Source: Metridium senile
Taxonomy: Eukaryota > Cnidaria > Anthozoa > Actiniaria > Metridiidae
Direction: 5' to 3'
NCBI GenBank assembly: GCA_949775045.1
Contig: OX459104.1
Span: 1,158,001-1,222,000 of the forward strand
DNA length: 64,000 bases
Position numbers and translations under genes: made by a program. This document shows positions 60,001-64,000 of the stretch, piece by piece. The stretch's first letter is position 1, and each line of letters starts with the position of its first letter. The notes under the pieces are model-generated. The model was given only the letters and a program-made list of their open reading frames with translations, was not told where the DNA came from and made no database searches.

Positions 60001-60302
60001 AATAGGATTCTTTTTAGTAGCATTTAAGGCTTTCTTTAGTCAAAATAGCTTGAATATAATTGAAGACTCAATGAAGTAAATCAGGAAAGTAAAATGTGTA
60101 ACTATTACAACGAGAGAAGTCTGAACTTACTTTTGCTTGAGCTTGGAGCGATGCTAGTAGCAACGACGGCTTTTGAAGTCTGCCCCACAAGAAACAATAT
60201 AACCCAAAACAGTACAGAGTTTAGCTGTAGAGAGACGGTTAGTTCGACCGACTTAATTTGATGTTCGGACAAAGAACCGATATAAAATTGTCTATAAGTC
60301 AT
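37147..60302 (-). CDS. Giant mucin-like single-pass membrane protein, 4475 residues, 15 exons
   Basis: Exons in gene order: 60302-60131, 58392-48093, 46141-45781, 45343-45188, 44245-44048, 43569-43469, 43319-43136, 42748-42338, 41734-41642, 40975-40841, 40176-40148, 39544-39373, 38912-38727, 38347-38161 and 37889-37147. All junctions are GT/AG and the sum is in frame. Exon 1 ends in a signal-like hydrophobic stretch (NSVLFWVILFLVGQTSKA). Residues 59-3490 are Ser/Thr/Val-rich, mostly 28-residue repeats with two N-glycosylation sequons each. A juxtamembrane module follows (MEIYVPLKSDVNSEEFKLDM to LDYTLKHP), then one transmembrane helix (about 3688-3711, LMIAAIAVAASVAVLLFLLL) before RRRRRIR, so type I topology. 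The cytoplasmic part of about 760 residues is charged, with seven QAFED/E repeats and a Ser/Pro/Arg-rich tail. The layout loosely resembles KIAA1549/UPF0606 proteins; this family guess is weak. The first exon and start codon are the least certain. Confidence 0.8.
38390..38726. repeat. CAT/ATC-rich simple sequence in a mucin intron
   Basis: Interrupted CATCAT, CCCAACGTCGTCATCATC and AATAATCATC words with a loose period of about 60 bp. Confidence 0.8.
39719..40083. repeat. (GGCAAGCA)n octamer array, about 45 copies
   Basis: Almost perfect 8-bp repeats for 365 bp, with one GGCGAGCA variant near 40032. It lies in the intron between the 29-bp exon 40148-40176 and exon 39373-39544. The octamer period keeps all frames open, producing spurious CLPACLLA and KQASRQAG frames. 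Confidence 0.95.
40423..40630. mobile_element. Foldback element, ATAGTCTGCGTAGCAAG arms
   Basis: The left arm (AATAGTCTGCGTAGCAAGTG, TGTTTTGGGATAGCTGTGTT, CCGTGTGAAACCTAAGACGA) pairs with the right arm over about 95 bases. It abuts the foldback at 40632-40782. Confidence 0.85.
40632..40782. mobile_element. Foldback element, ACCGAATCGAAATATGGCG arms
   Basis: The left arm ACCGAATCGAAATATGGCGA with TATTGTTCTTGACTGACTAG pairs with the right arm TAACAATAGTAATTC, GGTCGCCACATTTCGTTTCG then GTGTATA. A second copy is at 61377-61534. Confidence 0.8.
41029..41100 (+). tRNA. tRNA-Trp (CCA anticodon), second copy
   Basis: Identical to the tRNA at 33754 except for one acceptor-stem base (GACTCCG instead of GACTCTG), which improves pairing with CGGGGTC. 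It has the same A-box, CCA anticodon and B-box, and a T-run follows within 10 bases. It lies antisense in the mucin intron between exons 40841-40975 and 41642-41734. Confidence 0.95.
41220..41505. repeat. ATC-rich simple sequence in a mucin intron
   Basis: Imperfect ATCATC, ACCATC and ATTATC triplets. All long frames here are low complexity. Confidence 0.8.
41885..42060. repeat. (CAAA)n-like tetranucleotide repeat
   Basis: Interrupted AAACAAAC and AACAAACAGAC units in a mucin intron. Confidence 0.8.
43825..44033. repeat. ATC-rich repeat with an internal duplication
   Basis: ATTATCAACAACACCA plus TATAACCATCACC recurs about 75 bp apart within CATCAT-rich sequence, beside the donor of the transmembrane exon (44048-44245). 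Confidence 0.75.
44385..44640. repeat. Imperfect repeat of GTTTCAACATTTGCTTCAA words
   Basis: CAAACGGTTTCAACATTT and CGATTTTGTTGAA-type words recur about 80 bp apart, twice clearly and once in altered form. Intronic, no coding sense. Confidence 0.5.
44860..45060. mobile_element. Foldback element, second copy of the 36229 family
   Basis: The left arm CCCTGCGCCATCTTCAGTTG, AAAGGTAGCCGGG and ACATCGAAGCGAGACAAACG pairs with the right arm GATGGCGCAGGGAACTGTGA. The flanking GGCAATAG and CTATTGGC may be part of the arms. Confidence 0.75.
45373..45774. repeat. (AAAT)n array
   Basis: About 100 AAAT units with periodic CAAAT, ATACAT and GAAT interruptions that are themselves repeated, implying duplication of larger blocks. 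It begins a few bases from the donor of exon 45781-46141. Confidence 0.95.
46320..47395. repeat. Long ATC/CAT-rich array with higher-order units of about 90-120 bp
   Basis: Blocks such as CATCAATATCACCATTATCA and TAATCATGTCAACATCACC plus TTACATCACTATCATAATAA recur about ten times. It lies in the mucin intron between the giant exon and exon 45781-46141. Confidence 0.85.
47409..47729. mobile_element. Full-length foldback element of the AACTAGCGAGTAAACTAG family
   Basis: The termini AATAGAAACTAGCGAGTGAA and TTTACTCGCTAGTTTCTATT are inverted. The centre is GACGTTTCGAGCTTTAGCTC with its complement around 47595-47605. The left arm holds an extra tandem unit of about 95 bp. This copy defines the family seen in pieces at 5801, 23260 and 27640. 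Confidence 0.85.
47740..48055. repeat. CATCAT-rich simple repeat next to the giant exon donor
   Basis: ATCATCATC and CACCATCGTCATCATC units ending about 40 bp from the donor of the giant exon. Confidence 0.85.
49010..58392 (-). repeat. 84-bp coding minisatellite, about 110 copies, in one exon
   Basis: The unit encodes 28 residues of the form SFVPSTVVVTPSIS plus ITPSNSSTVVINST. Variants: VPST, VDAT or VAAT; V, A or T after VV; and shortened units lacking ITPS or similar. There is higher-order duplication: a block repeats with a 1983-bp offset (52697 versus 54680 as anchor), and another with a 588-bp offset, seven units (56956 versus 57544). Each full unit carries the sequons NSS and NST. The opposite strand reads LLLLGVILIDGV-type frames, which are shadows. 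Confidence 0.95.
58393..60130 (-). other. First intron of the giant mucin gene
   Basis: It contains the MITE at 58463-58649 near its acceptor and otherwise AT-rich DNA without recognisable exons. The acceptor GACGTTTTTCGTTTGTAG has a fair pyrimidine tract. Confidence 0.5.
58463..58649. mobile_element. 187-bp MITE, uninterrupted copy
   Basis: Ends are CAGCGGAACCCCGTTAATCC and GGCGGGGTTCCACTG. The right flank is TA; the left flank is CA, probably mutated. It is the uninterrupted counterpart of 12169-12846. Confidence 0.85.
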
Positions 60303-61287
60303 TGATTGCAAAACTAGGACATAGCATTTGAAGTTACATGTCGTTATTCTTCCAAATATTGCTAAGAAATGATGGTATTTTACGTCAATTTGAAAGCCCT
60401 CTTCTCTGAGTTTGAACTTTCCATCTCATTAGCGTAGCAACGGTCCAATGTTACTAACGTAGCAACGAAGTCATAGTTAAAATTTAACAGGAAACAATTG
60501 GAATTCAATTACGTCCTTCCGCATGATCTTTTGTGACATGATGACAGGCTGTCAGTCACGCTACCAAGTCACACAATGCGGTCACGCTTGGAGGAAAGAT
60601 AATAATACTGACAAGCCAATCCATTTGATAGACAAAAAAAAAAAAAACAGGAGAAAAAAAAAATACAATTCAGAAGGTGAACAAAAAGACATAGAGCATT
60701 TTATAAACATTGAAAAAGACGAATAAAAATAGTATAAATATTGAACGATTCCGCCGAAGCATTCTATGACGCTGAAATACGTTGCCGAATCGATTTACGT
60801 AGAGGATGAAGATTTCTAGGCTGTGGGGTAGACTAGAAGATTTTGGGCTCCGTTAGCGCTATCCCGACAAAAAACCCAACTCGCCTCCGAGTCAAAAGAC
60901 CAGGGAGGGAGGGAGGGAGGGAACCAGCTCCTAAACTACAAACGGTCAAATTAAATAGTTATTCAAATTAATAGCCTATTTTCGAAACGGTGGAACTACA
61001 GGCGTAAATAAAGTTCGGACGAGGCCGCCATGATGATGGTGATGGTGATGATGGTGGTGATGATAACATATATGTGTGGAACCGGGCTGAAATAATCAAT
61101 TTTTATATTTTAAGTATCAGTTATATTTTTTTATTCACTAGGATATTCAAATTATTATATTACATTTTCTATATTACAGATATATATATATTTCCTTGGC
61201 TGTTTTGTCAATGGTTCTTTTAATGGGGACATGTAATTTAGCGTAGTTTGTGTTTATGACTATATTATCTTGGCAAACATTCCTGTG
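60303..61287. other. Region upstream of the giant mucin gene, no gene seen
   Basis: Probably includes the mucin promoter, but no specific element is recognisable. Short GGGA and GATGATGGTG repeats lie near 60905 and 61030. Confidence 0.35.
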
Positions 61288-61370
61288 ATAGGTAGCCTGC
61301 GTGGCGGCCTCCCCTCCCCTCTCTCTCCAATCCCCTCTCCCCTTCCCCAAGAGCCACCACGCAGGCTATG
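61288..61370. repeat. Short foldback, TAGCCTGCGTGGCGGC arms
   Basis: TAGCCTGCGTGGCGGC at the left pairs with GCCACCACGCAGGCTA at the right around a C/T-rich loop. It abuts the element at 61377. Confidence 0.65.
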
Positions 61371-61376
61371 CTGATA

Positions 61377-61534
61377 CACCAAATCGAAATATGGCGTTCA
61401 ATTTTAATAACTATTGTTCTTGACTGATTAGCCTCTCATACATGTGAGAACGCAATTGTGATTCAACGTGAACACGAGGCTAGCCAGTCAAGAGCAATAG
61501 TTATTAAAACTGGACGCCATATTTGGATTCGGTG
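61377..61534. mobile_element. 158-bp TA-flanked foldback MITE
   Basis: CACCAAATCGAAATATGGCG and CGCCATATTTGGATTCGGTG are inverted termini with TA on both sides. AACTATTGTTCTTGACTGAT pairs with its complement at the right. Same family as 40632-40782. Confidence 0.8.
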
Positions 61535-61678
61535 TATAGGTGTGCGTTGAAAAGTTCGGAAATAAATAAGTAAAAAGTTGATTTTACTCAAAACTACGCA
61601 CGATGCAGGACTGTTGAGTATAGCTAAGGCTGCGACAACTCTACTTTCCCATTACCACAATGCCTCTTGTTCTTATTT

Positions 61679-61698
61679 GGGGGGGGGGGGGGGGGGGG
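61679..61698. repeat. Poly-G run of 20 bases
   Basis: Uninterrupted guanines; length probably unstable. Confidence 0.9.
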
Positions 61699-61731
61699 TA
61701 GATATTATAATTACAATTTGTTTGATTTAAA

Positions 61732-61985
61732 TTACAATATACTCCAGTTTCATGTTGTCTAGTACCGCTGTTCTTTTTGACAAAAGGTGCATTTGCACAG
61801 GGATGGACTCTATTTGTTGTAAAAATAGCAAAGCAGAGCAAAACACGGAAAAATACTAAATGCTAAACAATAGAAAAAAAAAACATTTGAATTTACTATA
61901 AATTGAGTGGCTATTCCTGTACATATGCGTCTTTTGTACAAACAGAACAGCGGTGCTAGATAACACGAAACTGGAGTATTGGTTT
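61732..61985. mobile_element. TIR element with ACTCCAGTTTC arms
   Basis: The left arm ATACTCCAGTTTCATGTTGT with CTAGTACCGCTGTTCT pairs with the right arm AGAACAGCGGTGCTAGATAA with CACGAAACTGGAGTAT, about 40 bp each. Confidence 0.75.
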
Positions 61986-62334
61986 GATTTTGATTAACAA
62001 TAAAGCTACACCAAAATGAATCGCGTCTCAGACAATCATGTGCAAAATTGTTGGGACATTGTCACATTTTTATGAGCGTTTTTGTTTGAGTTAAAAAATA
62101 TACAAAATGTATCAATTTGATTTCCCCCCTGAGCAATGTTGATTGGTCTTTCAAATGACAACCGTTTTACATTCCAAAAACTCAACATTGATACGGGGTA
62201 GATGGGGAAACGGAAAATGATGTTGAAATATTTTTCCAGTAAAACTGAACCAGATGATGTCCCAAGGTATTTTGCACATGATTGTAAACCAAAAAACAGA
62301 TGTCATTATGGTTATTGAGAAAGTAGAGAATATA

Positions 62335-62727
62335 CAACCTCATTCCCAGGGCCCTCTCCTTTCGCTTTTGGGTGGGGCGGGAACACAGCGATCAAAAATG
62401 ATTAAGCACCAACTTCGTTCCCAGGCTTTATTTTCGCACGGACCCTTTTAAAAACGATGGATTGGACGACTTTCATCGCTTTTTTCTCAAAATATAAACA
62501 AAAAATACAAAACTATAGACTCATGGTAGCTTTAAAATATATAAAAAAGTTTATGTACACGAAACTTCAAGCTTATATATTCAGGGAATTTCTTATAAAT
62601 CGACTTCAAACACTATTACAATCCAAAATTTAGCGCTGTGAAAATTTTGCCACGCATGCGTAGTCGTTTGACCGCTGTGTTTGGGGCGGGAAAAAAGCAA
62701 AAGGAGAGGGCCCTGGGAAAGAGGTTG
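62335..62727. mobile_element. 393-bp MITE with 9-bp target duplication, just 3' of a stop codon
   Basis: Arms CAACCTCATTCCCAGGGCCC with TCTCCTTT and the complement ending GGGCCCTGGGAAAGAGGTTG. GAGAATATA flanks both sides (62326-62334 and 62728-62736). An 8-9-bp duplication suggests an hAT- or P-like mobiliser. It lies 7 bases beyond the stop codon of the minus-strand gene ending at 62744. Confidence 0.75.
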
Positions 62728-62743
62728 GAGAATATATATGGAT

Positions 62744-63466
62744 TTAATTACTCTGAAATAAAATATCATTTAGATCGCCTCCCAGCCCTGCATCTGCTTC
62801 TAACATGTTCATAAACATCGCCATTGTCTCATCGTTCTGTTGCATCGGACTCTCCATCGACTCGATAGCTTGCTGCATCCCTATCAACTGCTCAAGCAAA
62901 TGAGGCTGAGAAATTTCAGGCATTCCTGGAGTTGCCCCTGGTAACCCTGACGTCATATTCCCGCCAATTTGCACATTTGATTGACCTGGGCTCATCATAT
63001 TTGGCACGGAAAGGCCTGAGTTTGAGGCGGTGGTCTGAAATCGTTCGGCCATTTCGTTGCTTGCAAATGATCTTTGCGGGCCCATTATCGCATGTGGTGA
63101 CCTGGGAACGGTTGAAAACAATAGTTTAAACAATGAAGCACATGAATGTAACAATAACAAGGGAAACAAACAAGCACTTATATTAACAAACAAACAGATA
63201 CTAACACAAATTCATATAAAATATATATTTCTGTATTTTTTTTGTTATTATTTGAACGCGCGGTTGGGCTTCCTGTGGTGATTGGTTTGTCGTGAAAACA
63301 AATTCTCAAATACATTAGTTGGGCTGCCTGTGTGAGAATTACCCTTTTTGCATGTTGGTCTGTTCTTGACCCAATTCAGCAATCAATGCACCGATTTTGG
63401 ATGCTTCAACGGCATTTGGATCGCCTTCTTCAATTCCATTTTGCTTGATATTTACATTTACTGTAC
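62744..63466 (-). CDS. Last two coding exons of an unrecognised gene (5' part outside window)
   Basis: Exon 63466-63343 joins exon 63101-62744 with GT/AG sites and matching phase, encoding about 159 C-terminal residues. The first part reads NAVEASKIGALIAELGQEQT. The second is Met/Gln/Ser/Pro-rich and ends EADAGLGGDLNDILFQSN before TAA. The stretch PHLLEQLIGMQQAIESMESP looks helical. I do not recognise the family; no enzyme or binding motif is visible. The acceptor of the upstream exon (CTTGTAG at 63467) implies more exons beyond 64000. The 3' UTR is interrupted at once by the MITE at 62335-62727. Confidence 0.65.
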
Positions 63467-63577
63467 CTACAAGAACACATTATAAACGTTATTCATCGTG
63501 GATATGAGATCAGGAGAAACTTATTTGATTGTCTCCCCAAAGTCACAGGTTTTGATGGTTCTGTGATTTGATATATA

Positions 63578-63867
63578 CACCTATTTCAAAAATCGTTGTC
63601 GCAATCAAAGCTACAGTCTACACTCTGAAGCCTGCAAAGGATGTCGGTATTTCTTCTCTTGTTATCGATTTATTCATAGCATATTTTGTTTGTACGTATT
63701 TGTGTTATATGACCATAACAAGTTGTTGTTGTGGTACATATAGATACAAATATTTCCTTTAAAAACATGTAATGAATCACAAATTAAGTCCATGTAACCG
63801 GCATCCTTTGCAGGCTTCAGATTGTGGACTGTAGTTCTGGCTGCGACAACGATGTTTGAAATAGGTG
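63578..63867. mobile_element. 290-bp MITE, CACCTATTTCAAA-TIR family (intact copy)
   Basis: Termini CACCTATTTCAAAAATCGTT and CAACGATGTTTGAAATAGGT then G, flanked by TA on both sides. Internal CTGAAGCCTGCAAAGGATG is repeated inverted. It is the best-preserved copy of the family in this window. Confidence 0.85.
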
Positions 63868-63904
63868 TATATAATTATTTAAAAAAACGTTGTCCCACCT
63901 TTAA

Positions 63905-64000
63905 GCAACAAGCATCAAGCCAAGACCGAAATGCATGCTGTTTTTGTGCTGCTTATGTATTGAAATCAGACTTGTTTTCTAAAGAATTCGAAGTAATAAC
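63905..64000. repeat. Dispersed repeat, uninterrupted copy
   Basis: GCATCAAGCCAAGACCGAAA through CTTGTTTTCTAAAGAATTC matches 28012-28043 plus 28207-28270, where the same sequence is split by an insertion. It runs off the window edge. Confidence 0.65.

Overview
The window is nuclear DNA from an animal, most likely a marine invertebrate and possibly an anthozoan cnidarian; that placement is inference. The evidence is split coding exons with GT/AG splice sites, metazoan gene families (an RNF141-type RING protein and an ARHGEF39-type RhoGEF), two eukaryotic tRNA-Trp genes, AT-rich non-coding DNA, and a dense load of short terminal-inverted-repeat (TIR) elements and minisatellites. There are no bacterial operons, no CRISPR array and no prophage. 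Most long open frames here come from simple or tandem repeats and are not genes.

Five protein genes can be assembled by splicing. (1) 5722-12984, minus strand: a 12-exon DH-PH RhoGEF resembling ARHGEF39, with an acidic tail. (2) 15363-25019, minus: a complete 7-exon, 237-residue RNF141-like RING protein whose fifth intron holds a 3.2 kb, 51-bp-unit minisatellite. (3) 30840-35157, plus: a complete 5-exon, 510-residue tryptophanase, a family known mainly from bacteria, with one tRNA-Trp gene in its third intron. (4) 37147-60302, minus: a 15-exon gene for a predicted 4475-residue single-pass mucin-like membrane protein. One 10.3 kb exon encodes about 110 copies of a 28-residue Ser/Thr/Val/Asn repeat. 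(5) 62744-63466, minus: the last two exons of an unrecognised gene that continues beyond the right edge.

Region by region: 1-5.7 kb holds only repeats, including a 1.6 kb TA-flanked element with TIRs of about 400 bp. 5.7-13.4 kb is the RhoGEF gene and its probable promoter, which has a cluster of ATCAAAG (TCF/LEF-type) motifs. 13.4-15.3 kb is intergenic. 15.3-25 kb is the RNF141-like gene. 25-30.8 kb is intergenic and full of TIR elements. 30.8-35.2 kb is the tryptophanase gene. 35.2-37.1 kb is intergenic with a foldback and tandem repeats. 37.1-60.3 kb is the giant mucin gene. 60.3-62.7 kb is intergenic foldbacks, and 62.7-64 kb is the partial gene.

The genes do not form a pathway. The most notable points are the intron-bearing animal tryptophanase (putative gene transfer), the giant glycoprotein repeat exon whose units carry copies of the exon's own splice-acceptor sequence, and an intron in the RhoGEF gene that may have been created by a repeat insertion whose target duplication supplied both splice sites. 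All exon models come from reading the sequence, with no transcript data. The models for genes 1-4 keep frame through every junction.
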